From positions 8,266,501 to 8,330,500 of the forward strand of contig NZ_JARXYJ010000001.1 of NCBI RefSeq assembly GCF_029894425.1: a stretch of 64,000 bases of DNA, written 5' to 3'. The notes below the pieces were generated by a model. That model saw only the letters and a program-made list of their open reading frames with translations, was not told the origin of the DNA and searched no databases. Below are positions 8,234 to 16,712 of the stretch, piece after piece. Positions within the stretch are counted from its first letter, which is position 1. Every line of letters begins with the position of its first letter. The DNA comes from Streptomyces sp. SAI-127. GTDB lineage: Bacteria; Actinomycetota; Actinomycetes; Streptomycetales; Streptomycetaceae. A program made the translations under genes and the position numbers.

Positions 8234-9213
8234 AGCGTGCTCCAGTCGTGATCGGGATAGCGGTGCACGGGCACCGACACATCGTCGAGCGCCCGGCAGA
8301 TCTCGTCAGGAAGACTAAGGGCCTCCACTGACAATGCCGCCGTGAGCTGCTGCGAGTTGCGCGCGCCGACGATCGGCGCGGCCACTCCCGGCCGGTCCCG
8401 GACCCATGCGAGGGCCACCTGGAGCGGCGTCACCGCGAGCCCGTCGGCCGCCGTGGTCACCGCGTCCACGATGCGGCTCGCGGTGTCGTCGAGGTAGGGC
8501 GCGACGAACGGCGCGAGATGCTCCGAGGCACCCCGCGAGTCGGGCGGAGTGGAGTTGCGGTACTTGCCCGTCAGGACACCGCGGCCCAGCGGCGAGGAGG
8601 GCAGCAGCCCGATGCCCAGATCGAGCGCGGCCGGCAGTACCTCCCGCTCGATCCCGCGCTGCAGCAGCGAGTACTCCAGCTGCGTGGCGGCCAGCCGAGT
8701 GCGCGTCCCGGGGGCCGCCAGCTGCCAGGTGCCCGCCTTGGCGAGCTGCCAGCCGCAGAAGTTGGACACCCCGGCATAGCGGGCGCGGCCGCTGCTGACG
8801 GCCAGGTCGAGGGCCTGGAGCGTCTCCTCCAGCGGGGTGCAGGGGTCGTAGGAGTGGATGTTCCAGATGTCGACGTAGTCCGTGCCGAGCCGGGCCAGTG
8901 AGTCGTCCAGCGCGGAGAGCAGGTGCCCGCGCGAGCAGTCGACGCGGATGTCCGGGTCGGGCACGCTGCCGGCCTTGGTGGAGATGATCAGGTCCCGGCG
9001 CGGGACCAGGCCTTCTATGAGACGTCCGAGCAGATACTCGGCCTCCCCGTCGCCGTACACGTCCGCCGTGTCGACCAGCGTCCCGCCCGCCTCCCAGAAG
9101 GTTTTCAGGAGGTCCGCCGCGTCGTGTTCGTCGGTGTCCCTGCCCCAGGTGAGGGTGCCGAGTCCGATGCGGGACACGCGCAGGCCGGTACGGCCGAGAT
9201 GCCTCTGCTCCAT
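8230..9213 (-). CDS. Aldo/keto reductase
   Basis: A 327-residue cytosolic NADPH-dependent oxidoreductase of the aldo/keto reductase superfamily. The N-terminal MEQRHLGRTGLRVSRIGLGT and the tetrad are visible: Asp in DTADVYG, Tyr in VYGDGEAE, Lys in STKAGS and His in IHSYDP. The cofactor-binding segment near the C-terminus reads PIVGARNSQQL. The natural substrate is unknown. Its stop codon overlaps the start of the RecD2-like gene (GTGA), so the two are probably co-transcribed. The ATG start faces the divergent LLM oxidoreductase gene. Confidence 0.92.
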   Translation of the reverse strand: MEQRHLGRTGLRVSRIGLGTLTWGRDTDEHDAADLLKTFWEAGGTLVDTADVYGDGEAEYLLGRLIEGLVPRRDLIISTKAGSVPDPDIRVDCSRGHLLSALDDSLARLGTDYVDIWNIHSYDPCTPLEETLQALDLAVSSGRARYAGVSNFCGWQLAKAGTWQLAAPGTRTRLAATQLEYSLLQRGIEREVLPAALDLGIGLLPSSPLGRGVLTGKYRNSTPPDSRGASEHLAPFVAPYLDDTASRIVDAVTTAADGLAVTPLQVALAWVRDRPGVAAPIVGARNSQQLTAALSVEALSLPDEICRALDDVSVPVHRYPDHDWSTL

Positions 9214-9389
9214 GAACGCCGAGATTACTGGCCAGAACCTGTCGCGTGGGGGCCTGTGGACAACGGATTGCGACAGGTGCGCGGTGATCGCCGTCCACTC
9301 ATCGGCACGGGCCGCGACCTGCCCCGGCGCGCCTTGCCGCGCTAAGGTCTGCCGACAAGGACGTTACTGATCGGTAAGGGGAATCGGCC

Positions 9390-10445
9390 ATGCAGCTCGG
9401 GATCAACCTCGGCTACTGGGGCGCCGGAATGGACGCGGACAATCTCGCCGTCGCCCAGGAGGCCGACCGGCTCGGATACGCCGTCTGCTGGGCCGCCGAG
9501 GCCTACGGCTCGGACGCGGCCACCGTGCTCACCTGGGTCGCCGCACAGACCGAGCGCATCGACGTCGGCTCGGCCATCTTCCAGATCCCGGCCCGCCAGC
9601 CGGCGATGACCGCGATGACCGCCGCCACCCTCGACTCCCTCTCCGGCGGCCGCTTCCGGCTCGGCCTCGGCGTCTCGGGACCGCAGGTCTCCGAGGGCTG
9701 GTACGGCGTCAAGTTCGACAAGCCGCTGGCACGCACGCGTGAGTACGTCGAGATCGTGCGCAAGGCCATGTCGCGCGAGCGCCTCTCCTACGAGGGACAG
9801 CACTGGACACTGCCCCTGCCCGGCGGCCCCGGCAAGCCGCTCAAGCTGACCGTGCACCCCGAGCGCGAGCACATCCCGCTGTACATCGCCGCGATCGGCC
9901 CGAAGAACCTGGAGCAGACCGGCGAGATCGCCGACGGCGCCCTGCTGATCTTCCCCTCCGCCGAGCACCTGGAGGACACCGCGATCCGGCATCTGCGCGC
10001 CGGGCGGGAGAAGGCCGGCAAGACCCTCGACGGGTTCGACATCGCCCCGACCCTCCCGCTCGCCCTCGGCGAGGACAAGGACGTGACCACGCTCGCCGAC
10101 ACCTTCCGCCCCTACACCGCGCTGTACGTGGGCGGCATGGGCAGCCGCAAGCAGAACTTCTACAACCAGCTCGCCCAGCGCATGGGCTTCGAGGCGGCGG
10201 CCGCCGAGATCCAGGACAAGTACCTGGGCGGCGACAAGGACGGCGCCGCCGCCGCCATCCCGCACGACCTGATCGACAAGACGACGCTGCTCGGCTCCGT
10301 GGACCGCATCGCGGACCGGATGAGGGAGTACGCGGCGGCCGGCGTCACCACGCTCACCCTGGCCCCCGCCGGCTTCACGCTCGACGAGCGGCTCGCCTCA
10401 CTCAGGGCCGGCACCGAGGCCCTGGAGCGGGCCGGGCTCGCATAA
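9390..10445 (+). CDS. LLM-class F420-dependent oxidoreductase
   Basis: A 351-residue luciferase-like TIM-barrel protein. It begins MQLGINLGYWGAGMD and contains the family segment TLDSLSGGRFRLGLGVSGPQVSEGWYG, expected near the F420-binding site, and TREYVEIVR, typical of the actinobacterial F420 LLM group. It is monocistronic: AAGGGG precedes the ATG and a hairpin follows the stop. Substrate not assignable. F420 rather than FMN use is inferred from family membership. Confidence 0.88.
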   Translation: MQLGINLGYWGAGMDADNLAVAQEADRLGYAVCWAAEAYGSDAATVLTWVAAQTERIDVGSAIFQIPARQPAMTAMTAATLDSLSGGRFRLGLGVSGPQVSEGWYGVKFDKPLARTREYVEIVRKAMSRERLSYEGQHWTLPLPGGPGKPLKLTVHPEREHIPLYIAAIGPKNLEQTGEIADGALLIFPSAEHLEDTAIRHLRAGREKAGKTLDGFDIAPTLPLALGEDKDVTTLADTFRPYTALYVGGMGSRKQNFYNQLAQRMGFEAAAAEIQDKYLGGDKDGAAAAIPHDLIDKTTLLGSVDRIADRMREYAAAGVTTLTLAPAGFTLDERLASLRAGTEALERAGLA

Positions 10446-10490
10446 CGGCGCCTGCGCACGGACACACGGTTCGACCGCGTGAGGTTTCCG

Positions 10491-10531
10491 CGGCCGTGGT
10501 GGGGGCTCGGGGGTCTTCCCCGCCACGGCCG
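10491..10531 (+). terminator. Hairpin terminator after the LLM oxidoreductase gene
   Basis: CGGCCGTGGTGGGG pairs (one G-T) with CCCCGCCACGGCCG about 45 nt past the stop codon. Confidence 0.6.
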
Positions 10532-10695
10532 TCATGTGCTTCAACGCGCGCGTGCCCTTCGCGGTTACGCCCCTCGCGACCCCGGACGTCATCCTTTCGG
10601 CGGAGTTGTCCGACACAGCTGTTGCAGCACCCCTCGCGCCGCATTTGACTCTTTCTTTGCGGATTGCCGCGAGTCCGGCAGAGAGGTGCCCCACG

Positions 10696-11484
10696 ATGCT
10701 TTCGGCCAAGAGTCTGTTCCAGGAGATCCTCGACAACGACGAGTCCTTCCGGCTGTTCTGCTCCATCGCGGCCAGCGGGGAGTCGCAGGGCGGCTGGGAG
10801 AACGCCCGCATCGCAGCGCTGGTGCCGTCGAGCGAGCGCGCGCTCGCCCCCAAGATCACCCGGCACGGCGCCGATGAGGACAAGCACGGGCGGATCTTCA
10901 ACGCCCTGATGAGGAAACGCGGTCTCGAACCCGTGCCCGTACCGCCCGAGACGGACTACACGATGCTTCTGGAGAAGCACGGCATCGGCCTCGCCCACGA
11001 GAAGCTCAAGAGCGACGAGCCGCTGACCGTGCAGGACATCGTCACCTACCTCGCCCACAGCAGGGTCACCGAACAGCGGGCCTCCGAGCAGATGGAGCTG
11101 CTGCGCAAGCACTTCGCCGACCACCCCGAGCTCGGCCGGGCGGTGAAGATGATCTCGGGCGACGAGGACAACCACCTCGCGTACTGCCACGAGGAACTGC
11201 TGCGCTTCACCCACGCCGGCCACGGCCACGCCATCCGGCACACGCTCAGGGAGTGCGCGCTGGCCGAGATCCGCGTCTACCGGGATGTCAGCCTCGCGGT
11301 GATGGCCCACATGGGAAGGATCCTCGGCTGGTCCCGGGCGAAGTCCGCCGTCCTCGCGGCGGGCATCCACGGCGTCTACGTCTACGAACGTGCCGCGGGC
11401 TGGCGCCGCATGGTCTCCCTGAAGCCGCCGGAGCGCCGAGACGCCCTCGGCGGACCCGCCACCTCGGCCCCCGAGTTCGCCTGA
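10696..11484 (+). CDS. Ferritin-like diiron-type protein
   Basis: A 262-residue mostly helical protein with ferritin-like carboxylate and histidine motifs: ADEDKHGR (about 55-62) and GDEDNHLAYCHEEL (about 154-167), plus E-rich helices between them. This suggests a four-helix bundle with a dinuclear metal site, as in MiaE/rubrerythrin-type or ferritin-like domain proteins. The ATG at 10696 follows GAGAGGTG. The in-frame extension upstream to 10534 is not supported by a ribosome site. The function (oxygenase, iron handling or stress protection) is not established. Confidence 0.78.
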   Translation: MLSAKSLFQEILDNDESFRLFCSIAASGESQGGWENARIAALVPSSERALAPKITRHGADEDKHGRIFNALMRKRGLEPVPVPPETDYTMLLEKHGIGLAHEKLKSDEPLTVQDIVTYLAHSRVTEQRASEQMELLRKHFADHPELGRAVKMISGDEDNHLAYCHEELLRFTHAGHGHAIRHTLRECALAEIRVYRDVSLAVMAHMGRILGWSRAKSAVLAAGIHGVYVYERAAGWRRMVSLKPPERRDALGGPATSAPEFA

Positions 11485-11492
11485 GGACCCCC

Positions 11493-12488
11493 CTACAGCC
11501 AGCCCCGGCGCTTGAACGTCCGGTACAACAGCACTTCCAGAACGCCCATCAGCGCGATCACCGCCGGATACGCCCACACCCAGTGCAGCTCCGGCATGTG
11601 GTCGAAGTTCATGCCGTAGATCCCCGCGATCATCGTGGGGACCGCCGCCATGGCCGCCCACGCGGAGATCTTCCGCATGTCGTCGTTCTGCCGGACGCTC
11701 ATCTGCGCGAGATGCGCCGACAGGACGTCCGACACCAGCCGGTCCAGGCCCTCCACCGACTCGTTCACGCGCGCGAGGTGGTCGTTGACGTCACGGAAGA
11801 AGGGCTGCGCCCTGTCGTTCACGAACGGCACCGTCCCGCCGTACGCCCCCACGCCCGCGAGCCGGGTCAGGGGCATCGAGAGCGGGACGGTGGCGCGGCG
11901 GAACTCCAGGATCTGCCGCTTGAAGGTGTAGATCCGGGACGCGGTGTGCCGTGAGCCGCCGCCGTCCGGCGAGAAGACCTCCGCCTCCAGCTCCTCCAGG
12001 TCGTTCGCCAGCTCCGTCGCCACCTCCAGGTAGTGGTCCACGACGGCGTCGGCGACCGCGTACAACACCGAGGTGGGCCCCTTGCCGAGCAACTGCGGCT
12101 CCTGCTCGAGGCGCTCCCGCACGGCCTTCAGCGGTGAGCCCACGCCATGACGGACCGTCACCACGAAGGCGTCGCCGAGGAAGAGCATGACCTCGCCGGT
12201 GGAGACGGTGTCGCTCTCCGGCTCGTACAGCACCGGCTTGAGGACCACGAACAGCGAGTCGTCGTACACCTCCAGCTTGGGCCGCTGATGTGCCTTGAGA
12301 GCGTCCTCCACCGCCAGTGGGTGCAGTCCGAACTCCCGGGTGACCAGGTCGAACTCCTTCTCCGTCGGCTCGTGCAGGCCGATCCAGACGAACCCGCCCG
12401 CCGATCGCGCCTCGTCCAGCGCGTCGGACAGGTCCTCGGGCCCCTCCGAGCGATGCCCTTCCCGGTAAATGGCACAGTCAACGATCAC
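11493..12488 (-). CDS. corA: CorA-family magnesium/cobalt transporter
   Basis: A 331-residue protein with the CorA layout. A cytoplasmic alpha/beta funnel domain (about 1-235) and a long helix precede two C-terminal membrane helices, with the signature YGMNFDHMPEL after the first. It ends in the basic tail KRRGWL. It should form a pentameric divalent-cation channel in the plasma membrane. The GTG start lies 62 bp from the divergent histidine-phosphatase gene, and its 3' end nearly abuts the ferritin-like gene, convergent with it. Confidence 0.93.
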   Translation of the reverse strand: MIVDCAIYREGHRSEGPEDLSDALDEARSAGGFVWIGLHEPTEKEFDLVTREFGLHPLAVEDALKAHQRPKLEVYDDSLFVVLKPVLYEPESDTVSTGEVMLFLGDAFVVTVRHGVGSPLKAVRERLEQEPQLLGKGPTSVLYAVADAVVDHYLEVATELANDLEELEAEVFSPDGGGSRHTASRIYTFKRQILEFRRATVPLSMPLTRLAGVGAYGGTVPFVNDRAQPFFRDVNDHLARVNESVEGLDRLVSDVLSAHLAQMSVRQNDDMRKISAWAAMAAVPTMIAGIYGMNFDHMPELHWVWAYPAVIALMGVLEVLLYRTFKRRGWL

Positions 12489-12537
12489 GGAGTGTGTTCT
12501 CCCGTCGCTCGAAGGACGCCGCGGTCCGGCGTACGCC

Positions 12538-12550
12538 TACTCTGGGCCGC
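12538..12550 (+). promoter_or_regulatory. Probable -10 element for leaderless histidine-phosphatase mRNA
   Basis: TACTCT at 12538-12543 ends 7 nt before the ATG, and no Shine-Dalgarno sequence is visible. Confidence 0.4.
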
Positions 12551-13237
12551 ATGCCCACGTTGATCCTTGTCAGGCACGGACGATCCACCGCGAACACCGA
12601 GGGGCTGCTCGCCGGGTGGACGCCCGGGGTGGCCCTCGACGAGCGCGGCACCGCACAGGCCGCCTCGCTGCCCGGACGGCTCGAAGGAGTGCCGATCTCC
12701 GAAGTCGTCGCCAGCCCCCTCCAGCGCTGTCAGGAAACGATTCAGCCGCTGCTCGACGCCCGGCCCGGCCTCCCGGCGCACAGCGAGGAACGCATCGGGG
12801 AGTGCCACTACGGCGACTGGTCCGGCCGCAAGCTCGCGGAGCTGGGGGACGAGCCGCTCATGGAGGTCGTCCAGGCGCATCCGTCGGCGGCCGCGTTTCC
12901 CGGCGGCGAGTCCATGCGAGCGATGCAGACGCGCGCGGCGGAGGCCGTACGCGAGTGGAACGCGCGCGTGGAGCGCGATCACGGAGCCGACGCCGTCTAT
13001 CTGATGTGCTCGCACGGCGACATCATCAAGTCGCTCGTCGCGGACGCACTGGGACTTCATCTCGACCTCTTCCAGAGGATCTCTGTCGAACCGTGTTCCA
13101 TCACTGTCATCCGGTACACACGTCTGCGGCCGTTTCTCGTCCGCCTCGGCGACACCGGTGACTTCGCGTCCCTGGTGCCGCGCGAGGAGGCCGCGGGCGG
13201 TGACGCCCCGGTCGGTGGTGGTGCGGGCGCACCGTGA
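12551..13237 (+). CDS. Histidine phosphatase (MSMEG_4193-type phosphoglycerate-mutase-like)
   Basis: A 228-residue histidine phosphatase. The RHG motif LVRHGRSTAN carries the nucleophilic His. The second conserved His lies in CSHGDIIKSL, and the acid lies in GECHYGDWSGR. The Ala/Gly-rich C-terminal 20 residues appear disordered. It is the first gene of a four-gene same-strand group with DUF3090, the SCO1664-type protein and mshC, recalled as conserved across actinobacteria. The substrate is unknown. Linkage with MshC hints at a phosphorylated inositol or thiol metabolite, but this is inference. Confidence 0.88.
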   Translation: MPTLILVRHGRSTANTEGLLAGWTPGVALDERGTAQAASLPGRLEGVPISEVVASPLQRCQETIQPLLDARPGLPAHSEERIGECHYGDWSGRKLAELGDEPLMEVVQAHPSAAAFPGGESMRAMQTRAAEAVREWNARVERDHGADAVYLMCSHGDIIKSLVADALGLHLDLFQRISVEPCSITVIRYTRLRPFLVRLGDTGDFASLVPREEAAGGDAPVGGGAGAP

Positions 13238-13250
13238 TCGTCGGGCGCAG

Positions 13251-13256
13251 TAGGGT
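13251..13256 (+). promoter_or_regulatory. Possible -10 element upstream of the DUF3090 gene
   Basis: TAGGGT lies 69 nt upstream of the GTG start, in the 87-bp gap after the phosphatase gene. No clear -35 was identified. Confidence 0.3.
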
Positions 13257-13324
13257 GAAGCGGTTCACGCAAGCGCGTTCACGCATGGACGTTCCCGTAC
13301 TCACGAATCCAATGGAGACAGGAC

Positions 13325-13915
13325 GTGTCCCGTCAGGTGTTCCTCTATGACCCGCCGGACCGCTTCGTGGCCGGCACGGTCGGACTGCCCGGGCGCCGTA
13401 CGTTCTTCCTCCAGGCCACGGCCGGCCCCCGAGTGACCAGCGTGGCCCTGGAGAAGACGCAGGTGGCCGCTCTCGCCGAGCGGATGGAAGAACTCCTCGA
13501 CGAGGTCGTGCGGCGCAGCGGCGGCAGCGCCCCGGTGCCGGCGGTGTCGCCCACCGAGGTCGCCGACACCGCCCCCCTCGACACCCCCATCGAGGAGGAG
13601 TTCCGGGTCGGCACCATGGCCCTCGCCTGGGACGGCGAGGAGCAGCGCATGATCGTCGAGGCGCAGGCCCTCGTGGAGCTGGAGGCCGAGTCCGAGGAGG
13701 ACCTCGCCGAGGCCGAGGAGAAGCTCCTCCAGGACGAGGAGAACGGACCCCCGATGCTGCGGGTCCGGCTCACCGGCGCGCAGGCCAGGGCCTTCGCCAA
13801 GCGTGCCCTGGACGTCGTCAACGCCGGGCGGCCGCCGTGCCCGCTGTGCAGCCTCCCGCTCGACCCGGAAGGACACGTATGTCCGCGCCAGAACGGATAC
13901 CGCCGCGGAGCGTGA
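13325..13915 (+). CDS. DUF3090 family protein
   Basis: A 196-residue protein of the actinobacterial DUF3090 family. The body begins MSRQVFLYDPPDRFVAGTVG, has a very acidic middle (EAESEEDLAEAEEK) and ends in a zinc-ribbon-like CPLCSLPLDPEGHVC motif. The GTG start has GGAGACAGGA upstream. It overlaps the next gene by 37 nt, which implies coupled translation. Function unknown. The Cys4-like tail may bind zinc or mediate partner contact with the kinase-like protein encoded next. Confidence 0.9.
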   Translation: MSRQVFLYDPPDRFVAGTVGLPGRRTFFLQATAGPRVTSVALEKTQVAALAERMEELLDEVVRRSGGSAPVPAVSPTEVADTAPLDTPIEEEFRVGTMALAWDGEEQRMIVEAQALVELEAESEEDLAEAEEKLLQDEENGPPMLRVRLTGAQARAFAKRALDVVNAGRPPCPLCSLPLDPEGHVCPRQNGYRRGA

Positions 13916-14697
13916 CCACGGCAGAGCTGCTCGCCAGGGGTGAGCTGACGGTTCGCGGCCAGATCCGGGACGCGTCCAACGCGGTGCTGCACTGCTCCGT
14001 CTCCCACGACGGCCAGGAGGCCCTCTGCGTCTACAAGCCGGTCCGCGGCGAGAGGCCCCTCTGGGACTTCCCGGACGGCACCCTCGCCCAGCGCGAGGTC
14101 GCCGCGTACGAGGTGTCCGAGGCGACCGGCTGGGGCCTGGTGCCGCCCACCGTGCTGCGGGACGGACCCTACGGCGAGGGCATGTGCCAGTTGTGGATCG
14201 AGGGCGTGCCGGGCAGCGAACTGCTCGCCCTGGTCGACGCCGAGGAACCCGAGCCCGGCTGGAAGGCCATCGGCTTCGCCGAGGTCGACGAAGGCAGGAC
14301 CGCGCTCCTGGTGCACGCGGACGACGAGCGGCTGCGCCGGCTCGCGGTCCTCGACGCGGTGATCAACAACGCGGACCGCAAGGGCGGCCATCTGCTGCCG
14401 GCCGAGGGCGGTCACCTCTACGGCATCGACCACGGAGTGACCTTCAACACCGAGAACAAGCTCCGCACGCTCCTGTGGGGCTGGGCCGGGGAACCCCTGA
14501 CGGGAGAGGCGGTCGACGTCCTCAAGAGCCTCAAGGAGACGCTCGGCCCCTCGGGAGCGCTCGCCCGGCGTCTCGCCGTACTGATCACCGCCGCCGAACT
14601 CGACGCCACGCGCGCGCGTGTCGACGCGCTGCTGGACTCCGGGAAGCACCCGGAACCGAGCGGTGAGTGGCCGGCCATTCCCTGGCCGCCCGTTTAG
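13879..14697 (+). CDS. SCO1664-family kinase-like protein
   Basis: A 272-residue protein with PI3/PI4-kinase-like signatures. NNADRKGGH acts as a catalytic-loop analogue (about 157-165) and GIDHGVTFNTENK as a DFG-loop analogue (about 180-192). VCVYKPVRGERPLWDFP supplies a likely ATP-binding lysine. The ATG at 13879 has GGAAGGA 5 nt upstream. An alternative GTG at 13912 would give the classic 4-nt GTGA overlap with DUF3090. The substrate is unknown. Proximity to a phosphatase and to mshC suggests a phosphorylation step in a shared pathway (inference). Confidence 0.87.
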   Translation: MSAPERIPPRSVTTAELLARGELTVRGQIRDASNAVLHCSVSHDGQEALCVYKPVRGERPLWDFPDGTLAQREVAAYEVSEATGWGLVPPTVLRDGPYGEGMCQLWIEGVPGSELLALVDAEEPEPGWKAIGFAEVDEGRTALLVHADDERLRRLAVLDAVINNADRKGGHLLPAEGGHLYGIDHGVTFNTENKLRTLLWGWAGEPLTGEAVDVLKSLKETLGPSGALARRLAVLITAAELDATRARVDALLDSGKHPEPSGEWPAIPWPPV

Positions 14698-14786
14698 CAG
14701 CACACTGCACACAGGCCCGTACCGCGCAAGAAGGCCTTACCGGCCATCCGGCCCGGTCCGGTTCGTATACGGAACATCCGTCCGGT

Positions 14787-14798
14787 TAGGCTCATGAC
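14787..14798 (+). promoter_or_regulatory. -10 element of leaderless mshC transcript
   Basis: TAGGCT at 14787-14792 is followed by 6 nt and then the ATG. No ribosome site is present. The identical hexamer and spacing recur before trmI. Confidence 0.5.
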
Positions 14799-16028
14799 AT
14801 GCATGCCTGGCCCGCTTCCGAGGTCCCCGCCCTGCCTGGTCAGGGCCGCGACCTGAGGATCCACGACACCGCGACCGGTGGCTTGGTCTCCCTCGACCCC
14901 GGTCCTGTCGCCCGTCTCTACGTCTGCGGCATCACGCCGTACGACGCCACCCACATAGGGCACGCGGCGACCTACAACGCGTTCGACCTCGTGCAGCGCG
15001 TGTGGCTCGACACCAAGCGCCAGGTTCACTACGTCCAGAACGTCACCGACATCGACGACCCGCTCCTCGAGCGCGCCGAGCGGGACAGCCTCGACTGGGC
15101 CGCCCTCGCCGAGAAGGAGACGGCCCTCTTCCGCGAGGACATGACCGCCCTGCGGATGCTGCCCCCGCAGCACTACATCGGCGCGGTCGAGGCGATACCC
15201 GGGATCGTGCCGCTCGTCGAGCGGCTGCGGGACGCCGGTGCCGCGTACGAGCTCGAAGGGGACGTCTACTTCTCCGTCGAGTCCGACCCGAACTTCGGCA
15301 AGGTCTCGAACCTCGACGCGGCCGCCATGCGGCTGCTGTCCGCCGAGCGCGGCGGCGACCCGGACCGTCCGGGCAAGAAGAACCCGCTGGACCCGATGCT
15401 GTGGATGGCCGCCCGGAAGGGCGAGCCCAGCTGGGACGGCGCCTCGCTCGGCCGGGGACGCCCCGGCTGGCACATCGAGTGCGTCGCGATCGCTCTCGAC
15501 CACCTGGGCATGACCTTCGACGTCCAGGGCGGCGGCTCCGATCTCGCCTTCCCGCACCACGAGATGGGCGCCTCCCACGCCCAGGTGCTGACCGGCGAGT
15601 TCCCCATGGCCAAGGCGTACGTCCATGCCGGCATGGTCGCCCTCGACGGCGAGAAGATGTCCAAGTCGAAGGGCAACCTCGTCTTCGTGTCGCGGCTGCG
15701 GCGCGAGGGCGTCGACCCCGCCGCCATCCGGCTGGCGCTGCTCGCCCACCACTACCGGGCCGACTGGGAGTGGACCGACCAGGTCCTCCAGGACGCCGTG
15801 GACCGGCTGGGCCGCTGGCGTGCCGCCGTCTCCCGGCCCGACGGGCCGTCCGCCGAGACGCTGGTCGAGGAGATCCGCGAGGCCCTCGCGAACGACCTGG
15901 ACGCCCCCACCGCGCTGGCCGCCGTCGACCGTTGGGCCGTCGCGCAGGAGGAGCGGGGCGGAGCCGACATGGGCGCGCCGGGCGTGGTGACACGTGCGGT
16001 GGACGCGCTGCTCGGCGTCGCGCTGTAA
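14799..16028 (+). CDS. mshC: Cysteine:1D-myo-inositol 2-amino-2-deoxy-glucopyranoside ligase
   Basis: A 409-residue paralogue of cysteinyl-tRNA synthetase that ATP-dependently joins cysteine to GlcN-Ins in mycothiol synthesis. It carries the class I HIGH-type motif THIGHAATY (about 50), the Zn/cysteine ligands including YVCGITPYD (Cys about 45), [10 protein letters not shown] and FPHHE, and the KMSKS motif EKMSKSKGN (about 285). It lacks the C-terminal anticodon-binding domain of CysS, consistent with MshC length. It is the last gene of the phosphatase-DUF3090-SCO1664 group but has its own -10 element. Confidence 0.95.
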   Translation: MHAWPASEVPALPGQGRDLRIHDTATGGLVSLDPGPVARLYVCGITPYDATHIGHAATYNAFDLVQRVWLDTKRQVHYVQNVTDIDDPLLERAERDSLDWAALAEKETALFREDMTALRMLPPQHYIGAVEAIPGIVPLVERLRDAGAAYELEGDVYFSVESDPNFGKVSNLDAAAMRLLSAERGGDPDRPGKKNPLDPMLWMAARKGEPSWDGASLGRGRPGWHIECVAIALDHLGMTFDVQGGGSDLAFPHHEMGASHAQVLTGEFPMAKAYVHAGMVALDGEKMSKSKGNLVFVSRLRREGVDPAAIRLALLAHHYRADWEWTDQVLQDAVDRLGRWRAAVSRPDGPSAETLVEEIREALANDLDAPTALAAVDRWAVAQEERGGADMGAPGVVTRAVDALLGVAL

Positions 16029-16038
16029 GGCCGTACGC

Positions 16039-16077
16039 AAAGGGGCGCTTCCCTCCGCGGTGAGGAAGCGCCCCTTT
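16039..16077. terminator. Bidirectional terminator after mshC
   Basis: AAAGGGGCGCTTCC pairs with GGAAGCGCCCCTTT over an 11-nt loop. It lies between mshC and the convergent Gln-rich gene. Confidence 0.8.
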
Positions 16078-16093
16078 GTCTTTCAGCCGCCGG

Positions 16094-16663
16094 TCAGATC
16101 CGCTGGATCCGCACGCTGCGCAGGACGTTCGGGGACTGGGAGTCCCAGATGCCGATCACCTGGTGGCCGAACGCGAAGGCCTCCTGCATCTGCTGGTGGA
16201 TCTGCGGGCCCGGGTTGTTCAGGACCCGGAACTGGCCGTTGATCCGCAGGAAGACCTGCTGGGGCTGGCCCTGGAGCGGGTGCACGATGTCGATGAAGCC
16301 GTTCGCCACACCGGAGGCGAGGGCCTGCGCCTGCACCTGCTGGACGATCTGCTGGACCACCTGCTGCGCGAGCTGCGTCAGCTCCTGCTGCACCTGACGC
16401 TCCTGCTGCTGCGCCTGCTGGTCCTGCTGCTGTGCCTGCCCGAAGGGCTGCTGCTGTTGCTGCTGGCCGCCCAGCTGCTGCAACAGCTGCTGGAACGGCT
16501 GCTGCTGACCGAGCTGCTGGAGCTGCTCCATGGAGCCGGCGCCCATGCCGAAGCCCTGCTGGCCGCCCTGCTGTCCGAAGCCCTGCTGCTGGTAGGGCGA
16601 GGTCGTCGGGAACTGCTGACCCTGTTGCTGTCCGTGCTGGCCCATCTGCGGGGTGATGCTCAT
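16094..16663 (-). CDS. Glutamine-rich protein with C-terminal domain shared with the adjacent protease
   Basis: A 189-residue protein. One third of residues are Gln (63 of 189), concentrated in residues 6-115 with runs such as GQQQQQQPFGQAQQQ, and the segment 85-115 looks like a coiled coil. The C-terminal 55 residues (about 136-189) form a compact domain with NGQFRVLNNPGPQIHQQM and EAFAFG. That domain aligns with the C-terminus of the subtilisin encoded 50 bp upstream on the same strand (12 identities over 28 positions by eye). No signal peptide or membrane segment. GGAAGGTGA precedes the ATG. Function unknown; a partner or substrate of the protease is inferred. Confidence 0.82.
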   Translation of the reverse strand: MSITPQMGQHGQQQGQQFPTTSPYQQQGFGQQGGQQGFGMGAGSMEQLQQLGQQQPFQQLLQQLGGQQQQQQPFGQAQQQDQQAQQQERQVQQELTQLAQQVVQQIVQQVQAQALASGVANGFIDIVHPLQGQPQQVFLRINGQFRVLNNPGPQIHQQMQEAFAFGHQVIGIWDSQSPNVLRSVRIQRI

Positions 16664-16712
16664 GCGTGTGTCACCTTCCGTTTGATGTGACGGGACGTGC
16701 CGTGCCGGACCG

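Noticed and set aside
16076..16690. Leucine-rich plus-strand frame opposite the Gln-rich gene
   Set aside because: CTG/CTC runs are simply the complement of CAG/CAA codons. The minus-strand protein has a domain homologous to its neighbour, which settles the coding strand.
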